A stretch of DNA of 64,000 bases from NCBI GenBank assembly GCA_020444265.1, contig JAHLLH010000004.1:124001-188000 (forward strand), written 5' to 3'. A program made the position numbers and the translations under genes. Source of the stretch: a bacterium. Its GTDB lineage: Bacteria; Electryoneota; Electryoneia; Electryoneales; Electryoneaceae. Within the stretch, counting starts at the first letter, position 1. The number at the start of each line of letters is the position of its first letter. The notes beneath the pieces were generated by a model. That model worked only from the letters and a program-made list of their open reading frames with translations. It did not search any database and had not been told where the DNA came from. Shown here in pieces: positions 26,263 through 35,459 of the stretch.

Positions 26263-27357
26263 ATGACAACAATTATGTTCCTGATTCTCGGTGCAACAGC
26301 CCTCGTGCTTGGTGCGGAGATGCTGGTCCGTGGGGCGAGCAGAATCGCCAGTTCCATCGGGGTCTCCAACCTTGTGATCGGGTTGACAGTAGTTGCCTAT
26401 GGTACGAGTGCACCCGAATTGGCGGTAAGCGTTCAGGCGGCGCTAGGAGGATCGAAAGACATCGCTGTCGGGAACGTGATCGGAAGCAACATCTTCAACA
26501 TCCTCCTCATCCTGGGATTATCCTCGGTTATCACCCCCCTCGCCGTTGATCGGGCGATCATTCGACGTGAAGTTCCCATCCTTATTGGTGTTTCACTTCT
26601 CGTATTTGCCTTTGCAAGCACGGGGAACGTATCCCTGCTCGAGGGGGTCGTTCTACTCACTGCCCTTGTCTGCTACACACTGTTCCAACTCATTGGAGTG
26701 CAAAAATCTCCCGCCGGTCGCGGCAATTCAGGTCCAACTTCAGGGCCCCGTGGACGGACGCAGCTTGCGGTATCCCTCGGGATGTCTTTGGTGGGGTTGG
26801 GTCTGCTTGTAGCGGGGGCGGATTGGTTTGTTGAGGCGGCTTCCTCGATAGCTCGGAAGATGGGGGTTAGCGAGCTCGCGATCGGCCTGACCATAGTTGC
26901 GGGCGGCACATCTCTTCCCGAGGTGGCGACTTCAGTGGTCGCAGCCGCTCGTGGTCAACGGGACATCGCTGTGGGGAATGTCATCGGCAGCAACTTGTTC
27001 AACCTGCTGGGTGTGCTGGGCGCATCGGCGATGGTGGCGCAGGATGGGCTTGGTGTCAGCATACAAGCGCTACAGGTCGACTTTCCTGCTATGATCGCGG
27101 TCACCTTCCTCGCTTTGCCAGTCATGATTTCAGGGGGACGGATCAGCCGGTGGGAAGGTTTGTTATTCCTGGGGTTGTATGTGCTCTACGTGACCAATCT
27201 CGTCCATTTGCAGAACGGATCTTTCCTGTTCGGTGCGTCCATGGCGCAAGTCACAGGGAGCCTCGTAGCGATCAGCCTGGTTGGAATTCTATTGACCTTT
27301 TTCCAGTTGGTATCCCGTCGGCAATACAGGACGACGCTTGGAGGCAGGGGGAAATGA
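26263..27357 (+). CDS. CaCA-family Na+/Ca2+ antiporter (YrbG type)
   Basis: 364 residues, about 10-11 transmembrane helices. The two inverted alpha-repeats of the cation/Ca2+ exchanger family are plain: 'GTSAPELAVS' with 'GNVIGSNIFN' in the first half, and 'GTSLPEVATS' with 'GNVIGSNLFN' in the second, including the ion-binding Glu/Asn residues. Inner membrane. No linked transport genes. The actual counter-ion cannot be read from sequence. Confidence 0.9.
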   Translation: MTTIMFLILGATALVLGAEMLVRGASRIASSIGVSNLVIGLTVVAYGTSAPELAVSVQAALGGSKDIAVGNVIGSNIFNILLILGLSSVITPLAVDRAIIRREVPILIGVSLLVFAFASTGNVSLLEGVVLLTALVCYTLFQLIGVQKSPAGRGNSGPTSGPRGRTQLAVSLGMSLVGLGLLVAGADWFVEAASSIARKMGVSELAIGLTIVAGGTSLPEVATSVVAAARGQRDIAVGNVIGSNLFNLLGVLGASAMVAQDGLGVSIQALQVDFPAMIAVTFLALPVMISGGRISRWEGLLFLGLYVLYVTNLVHLQNGSFLFGASMAQVTGSLVAISLVGILLTFFQLVSRRQYRTTLGGRGK

Positions 27358-27695
27358 CCCCACAGGGAAACGTTCATGTCCTCTTATTGAGGTGATTTCC
27401 CGTCCGGATTGAGGACATCCGTCCGGCATTTCTTTCCGCGATAGGCAGAGTCCGAACAAGCTGTGCTGGTGTGTTACGACCTGCTTAATAATAGGGCTCC
27501 ATGTCCACAATGAGACAGGCTATCTTAAGCTTCTGATATTCTGATTCTTAGTGAGTAATTCGAATTCGAAAGACAAGTACGACCGTCAGTTACGATTTGC
27601 CGTCTTGTTCGCTTCTGCTGGCCTTCGATTTGCGTTACTACACGGGTAACCCACATTTTGCTGGTATCGTCGAAACACTCCAGGCAGGCAGCTAG
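27358..27695. other. Intergenic, no gene seen
   Basis: 338 bases, AT-richer toward the right end, probably the promoter region of the gene at 27696. I see no tRNA, terminator or repeat that I can support. Confidence 0.4.
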
Positions 27696-29276
27696 ATGGA
27701 TCGTCCACAGAGAGTGCTTTGTTTTGCTCCGTACAACCGTTGGCAATTGCACGGTGTATGGGAAATGACCATCCTGCACGGGCTGCGTCTGCGCGGCGCC
27801 GAGGTGCGTCATGTTTTCTGTGATGGTGCCTTCAGCGATTGCGACATCCACTGGAAGGCGACCAATCCACGCACTCCTGTTTCCTGCCTGCAATGCCAGG
27901 CATCGGTGGCAGAACTCGCCTCCCAGTTAGCTTCACCTTATGAGTGGGTCAGTCAGCATATTCGTCCCGATGAAAAACGTAAGGCGTACGAATGGGTGCG
28001 TACCCTGCCGCGCGAGGAGCTCCCCCAGGCGGTTTTTGAGGATCGTCCCATTGCGGATTGGGCACGGAAATCGATGCACCAGCATTTCCGAAATTCGGAA
28101 CTAAACCTGCAGGATCAAGAGGTTGAGGAAACCTGGCGTTCCTACCTCTACAGCACCTTGATTTCATTCTTCGCCGCCCGTCGATTGTTTGATGAATTCA
28201 AACCGGATGCAGTTTTCCTTTTTAACGGCTATTTCTCGGTGATTCGCCCGTTCCGTGAGTTGGCCCTCGAACGAGGGGCGACGTTTGTACGTCATGAACG
28301 TGGCAAGGTGAAGCACAGCATCTACATCGCCGAGGGCGATGCCAGCACGATGCAGGTGGATCAGCTCATGTGGCAACAATGGGCAGGGATTCCATTAGCA
28401 AAAGATCAGCTAGACAATATCTACCAGTTCCTGCTGGACCGTCGTGCGGGACGCAACCAGACCTGGCATGTCTTCAACCCGCCCGCGAAGGATGTGGAGG
28501 AAGCAAAGGCGCAGCTGAAACTGGATGGCAGCAAACCGGTCTGGGCGGTCTTTCCCTCTTCCGATGACGAGGCGGCGGCGTTCAAGGAGCGACGAGAGGG
28601 GTACGGCGACCATGATGGCTGGTTAGAGCACATTATCCGGTTCGCCGGAGATCATCCAGAAATTCAGGTGGTCGTGCGGGCGCATCCGAACATCTCGCAT
28701 ACCGCACGCGGGACCAATCGCAGGCAGTATGATTACTTTGCCACCCTCAAAGAAATGGCACCCTCGAATGTCCGAGTGGTGATGCCTGAGGAACCGGTCA
28801 ACAGCTATGTCCTGATGGATCTCGCCTCGGTCGGTCATGTCTTCGTCAGCTCAACAGGGCTGGAAATGGCTACCATGGGCAAACATGTTGTCGTAGGTGG
28901 TGGGGCCAGCTTCCGGGATAGCGTATTTGTCAAAACAGCACGTTCTCCCGAACATTTCAACACCCTGCTCGAGGACTGCCTGACGGTCCAGGGGAATGAG
29001 CTGGACCGTGAGGTGGCGCGCATGGCATTCCGTTATGCTTACGGGCAGTTCTTCCGGACATCCGTCGTCTTCCCGCTGGTCCGTATGCCGGAAGTGCATC
29101 GAGGTGAACCAGCCTACCAGAACCTGGGCGAGCTGCTACCCGGCAAGGATGCTGGCCTCGACCGTATCTGCGAGATTATCCTCGGGCAACGCTCTGCGAT
29201 CGATCCTCCCTCGGATGATGATCTGGTGAGAGGGCTGGATCAGGAGAACGGTTTCCTCGCAGAATTGTTCGGCTAA
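27696..29276 (+). CDS. Capsule-polysaccharide-synthesis-like (GT-B type) protein
   Basis: 526 residues, no signal peptide. The C-terminal half has 'VWAVFPSSDDE', 'VVVRAHPNIS', 'NVRVVMPEEPVNSYVLMDLAS' and 'VSSTGLEMATMGKHVVVGG'. This order is typical of capsule polysaccharide biosynthesis/Kdo-transferase-like GT-B proteins that bind a nucleotide sugar. The N-terminal half carries paired cysteines 'SCLQCQ'. No polysaccharide operon surrounds it. Cytoplasmic or membrane-peripheral. Donor and acceptor unknown. Confidence 0.65.
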   Translation: MDRPQRVLCFAPYNRWQLHGVWEMTILHGLRLRGAEVRHVFCDGAFSDCDIHWKATNPRTPVSCLQCQASVAELASQLASPYEWVSQHIRPDEKRKAYEWVRTLPREELPQAVFEDRPIADWARKSMHQHFRNSELNLQDQEVEETWRSYLYSTLISFFAARRLFDEFKPDAVFLFNGYFSVIRPFRELALERGATFVRHERGKVKHSIYIAEGDASTMQVDQLMWQQWAGIPLAKDQLDNIYQFLLDRRAGRNQTWHVFNPPAKDVEEAKAQLKLDGSKPVWAVFPSSDDEAAAFKERREGYGDHDGWLEHIIRFAGDHPEIQVVVRAHPNISHTARGTNRRQYDYFATLKEMAPSNVRVVMPEEPVNSYVLMDLASVGHVFVSSTGLEMATMGKHVVVGGGASFRDSVFVKTARSPEHFNTLLEDCLTVQGNELDREVARMAFRYAYGQFFRTSVVFPLVRMPEVHRGEPAYQNLGELLPGKDAGLDRICEIILGQRSAIDPPSDDDLVRGLDQENGFLAELFG

Positions 29277-29342
29277 TCGCGCACTTCCATGCAGACCTTC
29301 GTATCATCGACAGTCCCAAGGTTCATGAACAGGAGATCGATG

Positions 29343-30401
29343 ATGCCCATGATAGATAAAACCAAACCCGTCCTTGTCACCGGCGCGACCGGCTATGTTG
29401 CCGGGTGGCTGGTCAAGCTGCTGCTGGAGGATGGGCTGACCGTGAATGCGGCGGTCCGTGACCCAAACAACCAGAAAAAAATCCAACATCTTGTGGATAT
29501 TGCCAACGCCTCCTCCGGAACAATCCGCTTCTTCAAGTCCGATCTGCTCGAGGATGGTTCCTATGCCGAGGCGATGGAGGGCTGCGAACTCGTCTACCAC
29601 ACCGCGTCGCCCTTCTCGACCAGTGTCGAGGATCCCGTCAAGCAGCTGATCGAACCCGCAGTCAACGGGACACGTAATGTGCTCGAACAGGCGAACCGTA
29701 CCGAAGCAGTGAAGCGTGTAGTGCTGACCAGCAGCTGCGCGGCGATATACGGCGACAATGCGGATGTGCATCGTGCGCCGAATGGCATCCTGACCGAGGA
29801 GGTCTGGAACACCAGCTCAACATCAACCCACCAGCCCTATTCCTACTCGAAAGTAAGCGCTGAAAAGGAAGCATGGAAGATTGCAGGGGAGCAGTCACGA
29901 TGGGACCTGGTGGTGATCAATCCCTCTTTCGTGATGGGCCCCTCGATGAACCCAAAGCAGACCACTTCGGAAAGTTTCCAATTGGTCAAGCAATTGGGAG
30001 ACGGCACGCTGAAGAGCGGTGTGCCAAGGATGGGAATCGGAGTGGTCGATGTACGAGAGGTAGCTTTCGCCCACATGAAGGCAGGGTTCCTGCCGGAGGC
30101 GGAGGGACGGCACATCCTTTCCGGCCACAATTCGAGTTTCTATGGTCTGGCGCAGGCGCTACTACCCACGTTTGGTGATCGCTACCCGATCCCGAAACGT
30201 GCCCTTCCAAAGTCGCTTGTCTGGCTCCTTGGCCCGATGATCAACAAGGCGCTGACTCGCAAGACCGTTTCGCTCAACGTTGATGTCGCCTTTAAGGCAG
30301 ACAACACGAAAAGCCGTGAAAAGCTTGGAGTGGAGTATCGTCCCCTGGAAGAATCGATGCGAGATATGTTCCAGCAGATGATTGACGAGGGTCTGCTTTA
30401 G
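29343..30401 (+). CDS. NAD(P)-dependent epimerase/dihydroflavonol-reductase family protein
   Basis: 352 residues from the ATG 7 nt after AGGAG; a tandem ATG at 29340 is possible. Extended short-chain dehydrogenase: Rossmann 'VTGATGYVAGWLVK', a catalytic Ser in 'VLTSSCAAIYG', and the Tyr-x3-Lys pair in 'YSYSKVSAEK'. It resembles dihydroflavonol 4-reductase and cinnamoyl-CoA reductase-like enzymes that reduce carbonyl groups. Substrate unknown. A strong hairpin follows. Confidence 0.82.
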   Translation: MPMIDKTKPVLVTGATGYVAGWLVKLLLEDGLTVNAAVRDPNNQKKIQHLVDIANASSGTIRFFKSDLLEDGSYAEAMEGCELVYHTASPFSTSVEDPVKQLIEPAVNGTRNVLEQANRTEAVKRVVLTSSCAAIYGDNADVHRAPNGILTEEVWNTSSTSTHQPYSYSKVSAEKEAWKIAGEQSRWDLVVINPSFVMGPSMNPKQTTSESFQLVKQLGDGTLKSGVPRMGIGVVDVREVAFAHMKAGFLPEAEGRHILSGHNSSFYGLAQALLPTFGDRYPIPKRALPKSLVWLLGPMINKALTRKTVSLNVDVAFKADNTKSREKLGVEYRPLEESMRDMFQQMIDEGLL

Positions 30402-30421
30402 TCCGAGAGATTTGAACAGTA

Positions 30422-30455
30422 AGAACGGGGTGCTGATCGCTCGGCACCCCGTTCT
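30422..30455. terminator. Terminator hairpin after the reductase gene
   Basis: 12-bp perfect stem AGAACGGGGTGC / GCACCCCGTTCT. No long T-run on either side; it may serve both converging transcripts. Confidence 0.6.
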
Positions 30456-30520
30456 CATGAAACCTACTATAATCAACAGGAGAGCAAACGCTTAAGCGCA
30501 GCAAACCACTTGATCGCTAT

Positions 30521-30697
30521 CTACTCTTTTGCCTTGGGAATAAACGCTGCGACCAGCAGCCCAACGCCGATTCCGGCGAGGATGCAGCCGACGAAGATGA
30601 AGACTGATGTGGTCAGGTAAAAGAAGCCAATGCCGAGGCCAACCATCGTGCCGCCGCCCATCGCCAAAGCGCTACGGTCTTTTGTCGGATCTGTCAT
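30521..30697 (-). CDS. Small two-helix membrane protein
   Basis: 58 residues (MTDPTKDRSALAMGGG...), with GGGGAGGAAG just before the ATG on the minus strand. Polar N-terminus, then a glycine-rich hydrophobic region forming two helices, ending in PKAKE. It resembles small AtpZ/I-like or DUF-type hydrophobic proteins but has no decisive motif. Convergent with the reductase gene. Confidence 0.62.
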   Translation of the reverse strand: MTDPTKDRSALAMGGGTMVGLGIGFFYLTTSVFIFVGCILAGIGVGLLVAAFIPKAKE

Positions 30698-30902
30698 CTT
30701 CCTCCCCAGAATAAGGTCTGCTTGAACGTCAGTATGGTAGGGAAGCTGAAAAGAATAGGCAACGGTTGAATGTTGAAAGCAGGTGGTTGAGTCGAATCGG
30801 GATGCGGAGGGATGGATCGATCCCCGAACTGAGACGTCTCTTTGGCTCCATGCAGGATTGCGTGGCTACATTGGCTGAGATGGTCCGAACTGCTGAGGGA
30901 AG

Positions 30903-31598
30903 ATGCACTTGAAAGCACTTTACGACACCATGTGGAAAGATGCCCATGCGAGGTTCGAGAGGGGCGATTTTGAACTCGATCAGCATATCAATTCATCGCT
31001 GGATACCCGTCGCGGCCTGACCCTGCTGGCACGACCCCCTGCATATATCCTCGACTCACTTCAAGAGCTGCTGACGACCCTGAGCCCGGTTGTCGAAGGG
31101 CAGTACAGTTATCCACGCAGTGACATCCACATGACGATCCTCTCGATCATTTCCTGCTATGCCGGTTTTTGCGAGGAGGTGGTTCCGCTCGAAGAATATT
31201 GTCGCCTGATCCGCAATAGCGTAGAGCACGTGCCTCCCTTCGAAGTAACCTTTACAGGATTGACCGCATCTCCTTCCTGCCTGATGGTGCGAGGATACCC
31301 TTCGGGAGAGGGACTAACTGTCCTGAGGGACCGCTTGCGTGAAACCTTCCTGGAGAGCGAACTTGAACAGTCGATCGATTCACGGTACCGGATCGAAACC
31401 GCGCACCTGACCATCCTTCGCTTCGCACGGTCCGTGGCGAGGCCAAAGGAATTTCTTGATCTGCTGCGTGAGACTAGCACAATCGAAATAGGCCGTTGCA
31501 AGATTGACAACGTGGAGTTTGTCGCGAACGATTGGTACCAGCGTCAGGCGAACACTCGTTTGATTGAGCGGTTTCAGCTTGGTGGAAGGGATTCGTGA
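30903..31598 (+). CDS. 2H phosphoesterase (2'-5' RNA ligase-like) protein
   Basis: 231 residues. The two H-x-T motifs that define the 2H superfamily are present: 'DIHMTILS' (His76, Thr78) and 'TAHLTILRF' (His168, Thr170). Such enzymes act on 2',3'-cyclic or 2'-5' phosphodiesters. The N-terminal extension is longer than in ThpR. GAGGGAAG precedes the ATG. The frame extends slightly past 31564 but the next gene starts after it. Confidence 0.72.
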   Translation: MHLKALYDTMWKDAHARFERGDFELDQHINSSLDTRRGLTLLARPPAYILDSLQELLTTLSPVVEGQYSYPRSDIHMTILSIISCYAGFCEEVVPLEEYCRLIRNSVEHVPPFEVTFTGLTASPSCLMVRGYPSGEGLTVLRDRLRETFLESELEQSIDSRYRIETAHLTILRFARSVARPKEFLDLLRETSTIEIGRCKIDNVEFVANDWYQRQANTRLIERFQLGGRDS

Positions 31599-31617
31599 GA
31601 GTCCGATTGGGGGAGTG

Positions 31618-32091
31618 ATGAAGCAGAAGATGAGTGAAGTCAACGCCTTTCTGGAAAACAAGCGATTGGCGATTGTCGGCATGTCACGTGACGAAAAACA
31701 GTTGAGCCGTCACCTGCTGAAAGCATTTGGGGAACGTGGCTATGATGTCGTGCCGGTGAATCCCGCTGCGGACGAGATCGGTGGCTTCCCGGTTTCGCAT
31801 ACCATCAACGAAATCGATCCACCGGTCGATGCTGCACTGCTTATGCTCTCAGGAGAAAAGGTCGAGCAAGCTGCGAACGATGCCCTTGCGGCCGGGGTGA
31901 AGAACCTCTGGATCTACGGGGTGACCGGCCCTCGTGAGGTGGACAAGGAACTGCTTTCTGCCCTCAAGCAGAAGGGTGCCAACGTTATCGCCGGCTATTG
32001 CCCCTTCATGTTCCTCGAGGGTGTCGAGACAGGCCACAAGGTCCACGCCTGGATATGGAAAGCCATCGGGCTCATGCCGAAAAAAGGGTGA
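31618..32091 (+). CDS. CoA-binding (YccU-like) protein
   Basis: 157 residues from the ATG at 31618, after GGGGGAG. Rossmann-like CoA_binding domain: 'LAIVGMSRDEKQ', 'VPVNPAADEI', 'GVKNLWIYG', 'GYCPFMFL'. Family members resemble the CoA-binding part of succinyl-CoA synthetase and usually have no known enzyme role. 19 nt after the phosphoesterase gene, likely co-transcribed. Confidence 0.8.
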   Translation: MKQKMSEVNAFLENKRLAIVGMSRDEKQLSRHLLKAFGERGYDVVPVNPAADEIGGFPVSHTINEIDPPVDAALLMLSGEKVEQAANDALAAGVKNLWIYGVTGPREVDKELLSALKQKGANVIAGYCPFMFLEGVETGHKVHAWIWKAIGLMPKKG

Positions 32092-32114
32092 TGAAAGAGT
32101 GATTGACCACAACT

Positions 32115-32531
32115 CTAATCTTCCTTCTTATCCTTAGGAGGGGCGAAAGTGATTTTCTGACGAGAGTATACTTCAACAGGAGTATCGAGCTGGTAAGCAG
32201 GTGTAAAGGTCATCGCTTTCAATACTGATTTTGCTGCTTTGCCAAATCCCATATACTTCGGGCTTTCGACCTTGACTCTGATGTTGCTCACCTTTCCATC
32301 GACATCGACTTTAAATGTGAGAATGACAATCCCATCAACACCCTCAACTTTCGCTTTTTCCGGGTACAGATTATGCTCATCTATGTATTGATATATGGCT
32401 TCGGGACCACCAACTACCTGCGGAGCTTTTGTAATAACAATAAACTTGTCTTTTTTAGTTAACCCTGTGCATCCTGTCATTAGGAATGCAACAAGGAGTA
32501 ACCCTACAATATATTTCATCTTCGATACCAT
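32115..32531 (-). CDS. Lipoprotein with TonB C-terminal domain
   Basis: 138 residues from the ATG preceded by AAGGGGG; lipobox LMTGC at residues ~18-22. The body reads 'NLYPEKAKVEGVDGIVILTFKVDVDGKVSNIRVK......LKAMTFTPAYQL', the TonB_C fold of energy-transducing TonB family proteins. It lacks a proline-rich linker and membrane helix, so it is a free-standing periplasmic lipoprotein rather than a true TonB. Convergent with the CoA-binding gene. Confidence 0.8.
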   Translation of the reverse strand: MVSKMKYIVGLLLVAFLMTGCTGLTKKDKFIVITKAPQVVGGPEAIYQYIDEHNLYPEKAKVEGVDGIVILTFKVDVDGKVSNIRVKVESPKYMGFGKAAKSVLKAMTFTPAYQLDTPVEVYSRQKITFAPPKDKKED

Positions 32532-32699
32532 CAATAGCCCCCTTCTTTCGTGACAAGCAGGAATAGTATTCTCATCCGGTGTTGTTTCAGCTCTCAGTAT
32601 GTGTTTCAGATAGACGTATAATAAGGTCGGTCGCAACAAATTTCCAGATCTACCTGATGACGTTGGGCGAATGTTGACGGCCAGGACAACCAACAAGCA

Positions 32700-33302
32700 T
32701 GTGTTCTGCCAGATCGGTTACAAGTTGGAGAGCATGGGCGAGGCAAGAAAGTTCTTCCAGTCGAACCCATCGCCTGGCAAAATGGCAGGTGAAAACGAAG
32801 AAGAGGTACCCCCTCATAATCAAGGCGTACAGATTGCAGCATGGTCCTCAGGTAAGGTAGATTTTTACGAGGCCTGTGCAGGGTTACTTTACACGGTGTG
32901 TTGTTCTGATCGCATCAAATGATCTTTCTAGATCGGATAATCAGAAAAACTGCGAATAGTATTTCAGACTTCCCGAACAGGCTTAAGATAGGGGCCAGCA
33001 TAAGTAGGATATCCGGAAGGGTGAAGTACAGCAGGCTGTTCAGGAAGTCGGACAAGCCGCCGAGTAGGCCGAGAATACCCAGCTAGCGAGGCAGCACATT
33101 AGATTCCATTACCTGCAGACCGAGATCAAAGAGGTGGAAGCCAAGCACAATATGGCAAAAGGGAATCCTTCACCCTCGATCCACTAGCAATCGTCCTCAA
33201 AAGTTCGGTTTCCGACCCCATCTTTATCTCGGGACGATTATCCTGAGAAGTATCCTCTGGTCCTGATGGTTAGCGGGACAGCTATCAAACGACGAGATTA
33301 TC
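32700..33302. other. Gene-poor stretch with decayed coding look
   Basis: About 600 bases without an acceptable gene. Around 32980-33185 one frame reads like the end of a helical, charged protein interrupted by stops, suggesting an old pseudogene, but I cannot name a parent. The right 100 bases should hold the promoter of the membrane protein at 33303. Confidence 0.35.
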
Positions 33303-33884
33303 ATGAGCGGAAAGATGATGATGGATACATACGACCAGCATCGCAACTATCGTCTTTGCAACAAAGGTGGTTCTGTTTACCTGGCGGTTGAGGGGGTTCT
33401 CTGGTTGAGTTCAGCAACGTTCGGGGCCATCGGGCAGATTCCGGTTGCCATGCTCCTCCTGATGGTAGGGGGGATGTTGATCCACCCGATCGCTGCACTC
33501 GTTTCCAAGCTTCTGAGGTTGCCCACGCCCAATCCGTCAAACCGACTATCATCTTTGAACACATGGATCGCCCTGACCATTCCTCTCGGCATCCCCCTCA
33601 TTTTCATGGCAACAGCAGGCGGCCATGAAAACCACTTCTTTCCGGCGTTTGCAGTTCTCGTCGGTGCCCATTGGCTACCGTTCACCTATCTCTATGCGAT
33701 GAAATCATTTGTGTTTCTGGCTGGAATGATGGTTCTGGTCGGAATCCTCTTCGGGTTCGAATACACCCAATCCTTCTCTGCATCTGGCTTTCTTATCGGA
33801 GGCATTCTTCTACTCTTCGCAGCCACTCATCTGGTAATCGTCCGCCACGAAACACAACGTGATTCTGACGGTACCAGGGACTAG
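33303..33884 (+). CDS. Six-helix membrane protein, DUF7010-like
   Basis: 193 residues with about six hydrophobic helices and a short cytoplasmic tail. Features such as 'GGMLIHPIAALVSKLL', 'IPLGIPLIF' and 'VGAHWLPFTYLY' recall the DUF7010 membrane family, but this is from memory and unverified. Function unknown. Faces the convergent methyltransferase gene 12 nt away. Confidence 0.6.
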   Translation: MSGKMMMDTYDQHRNYRLCNKGGSVYLAVEGVLWLSSATFGAIGQIPVAMLLLMVGGMLIHPIAALVSKLLRLPTPNPSNRLSSLNTWIALTIPLGIPLIFMATAGGHENHFFPAFAVLVGAHWLPFTYLYAMKSFVFLAGMMVLVGILFGFEYTQSFSASGFLIGGILLLFAATHLVIVRHETQRDSDGTRD

Positions 33885-33896
33885 AGTGTGTCCCCC

Positions 33897-34454
33897 TCAC
33901 GCCGGTTCTGCGACGAGCAAACGGCAACGGACTTCCGTCCCTGCGAGATTCTCCTCACGCTGCACCCGAAATCCGGCGGTGCCCAACTGACGCTTGAACG
34001 CCTCCCAGTCTTCAGCACGACCCGGCACCGATTGATCCTTGACGAACGCCACCTCGCCATCCCGTTCCAGCACCCGACGCACCTCGTTCAATCCCTTTTG
34101 CTTGTCCTCCCAATGATCAAAGGAATCGAAGGCGACGATCAGGTCGGCGGAGTGGTCCTCGAACGGTAGCTCTTCCGCACTGCCCAGTCTGAACTCGATG
34201 CGATCCGCGTGCGGGAATCCCACGAGACGCTCATGCGCGATCTCGATCATCCGTGGCACAGGATCAATGCCAATGAAGCGTGCGGCCGCTGATAACGTTG
34301 CAGCGTGACGGATTGCTGCCCCTGTCCCGCACCCGATATCAACGACTATTCCCTGCTTCGGGATGGCTAGCGCATCCATCGCAATCCGGTTCGTCTCGTA
34401 CTCGCCATACTGCTTCGCATACCATTCCGCGGTCTCGTTCGTCCACTCAGGCAT
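33897..34454 (-). CDS. Class I SAM-dependent methyltransferase
   Basis: 185 residues from the ATG giving MPEWTNETAEWYAKQYG. Motif I 'VVDIGCGTGAAIRHAA', an acidic end of strand 2 in 'FIGIDPVPRMI', and 'ADLIVAFDSFDHWEDK' as motif IV/post-I region. A methyltransferase_11/25-type small-molecule methylase; the substrate cannot be told. The first 86 codons plus are duplicated at 36604-36862. Confidence 0.82.
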   Translation of the reverse strand: MPEWTNETAEWYAKQYGEYETNRIAMDALAIPKQGIVVDIGCGTGAAIRHAATLSAAARFIGIDPVPRMIEIAHERLVGFPHADRIEFRLGSAEELPFEDHSADLIVAFDSFDHWEDKQKGLNEVRRVLERDGEVAFVKDQSVPGRAEDWEAFKRQLGTAGFRVQREENLAGTEVRCRLLVAEPA

Positions 34455-34616
34455 CGGGGTACCCTGTCCGTTTGGTTGGGATGTAAAATGGCTAAATCGA
34501 CGGTTCGTCGGAGAACACCCTGACACATCCTCCAGTTCCTCAACAGCGTCTATGTGCAGACGTGCTGATTGTCAAAGGTATTTAAACTTGGGTGCACAAA
34601 GCTACGCGATCTCACA

Positions 34617-35291
34617 TCAGGTCATTTCAAGGGTTTCAGCCCAGACGTGGATATCTTTCCAATCTCGGTAATCACCTTCCTTAACTCTTCGTGCAAGCAG
34701 TATACTGCCAAGCAACATCTTGGTAAAAATGGACATCTTAGAATAGTCCACTGCACCACCAAAGCCTTTAACCGCGAATGGACTCACGCTCGGTACGAGG
34801 GTTCGCAATTTATCCGCATACTCTTGAGCGGTTCGTAAAGAGTCTTCCGTTCTTCTCGAAAGTGTCATGCAGGTGAAGAAAAATGCCACCGGGATTTTGC
34901 TGAGCACTTCCCGATTTTCTTCCACGAACCCGGTCGCCTTGGGCATCCATTTGTCATACTGAATCGGGCTGCCGACAATGACGGCATCATATGCGCTCAG
35001 GTTTTCGACGCTGTCAACTCTCAAAACATCAACAGAGTTTCCGGATTCGTGAAGCGTTTTCCCGATCGCGATCGCCACCTCGGCAGTTGATCCATAGTCA
35101 CTCTCGTAGGCGACCAGCACTTTTTTCCCCGTTCCTAACCTGCTCTCGAGAGACGCTTCGGGGAAGGGCTGGTTTCCTGCAATGGCGGTCTCTGGAAAAA
35201 GAAATCCTGTTCCCAGTGCAGATGCGCCGAGCAACCCGCCTGCAACTTTGGCGCTACTGACCATGAAATCTCGTCTGGTATGGTCTTTCAT
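34617..35291 (-). CDS. Tat-exported flavodoxin-like protein
   Basis: 224 residues from the ATG with GAGGAG 8 nt upstream. The N-terminus 'RRDFMVSSAKVAGG' is a twin-arginine signal, so it is exported folded with cofactor. It then has a flavodoxin domain: phosphate loop 'YESDYGSTAEVA', 'YDAVIVGSPIQYDKW', and 'VKGFGGAVDY', similar to HemG-like flavodoxins. A periplasmic FMN electron carrier is likely. Divergent from the AraC-type regulator at 35460, which may control it. Confidence 0.8.
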   Translation of the reverse strand: MKDHTRRDFMVSSAKVAGGLLGASALGTGFLFPETAIAGNQPFPEASLESRLGTGKKVLVAYESDYGSTAEVAIAIGKTLHESGNSVDVLRVDSVENLSAYDAVIVGSPIQYDKWMPKATGFVEENREVLSKIPVAFFFTCMTLSRRTEDSLRTAQEYADKLRTLVPSVSPFAVKGFGGAVDYSKMSIFTKMLLGSILLARRVKEGDYRDWKDIHVWAETLEMT

Positions 35292-35459
35292 CCTGGATTC
35301 TCCTCGATCAAACATCCTGACAGTGCTCCTACCGGTATCATTTCCCTGAGCACTCTCTTCTCAGTTCCAAATGACGATGGCATGATAGGGAGTCGAATTT
35401 GGCGTTGCAATGATAGAAAGGCCATAATATCTTGCAGATCGTCCAAAAGGAGGGATGTA

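Noticed and set aside
32671-32922. 83-codon frame in the gene-poor stretch
   Set aside because: No ribosome-binding site or domain; could be part of an old pseudogene but no parent can be named.
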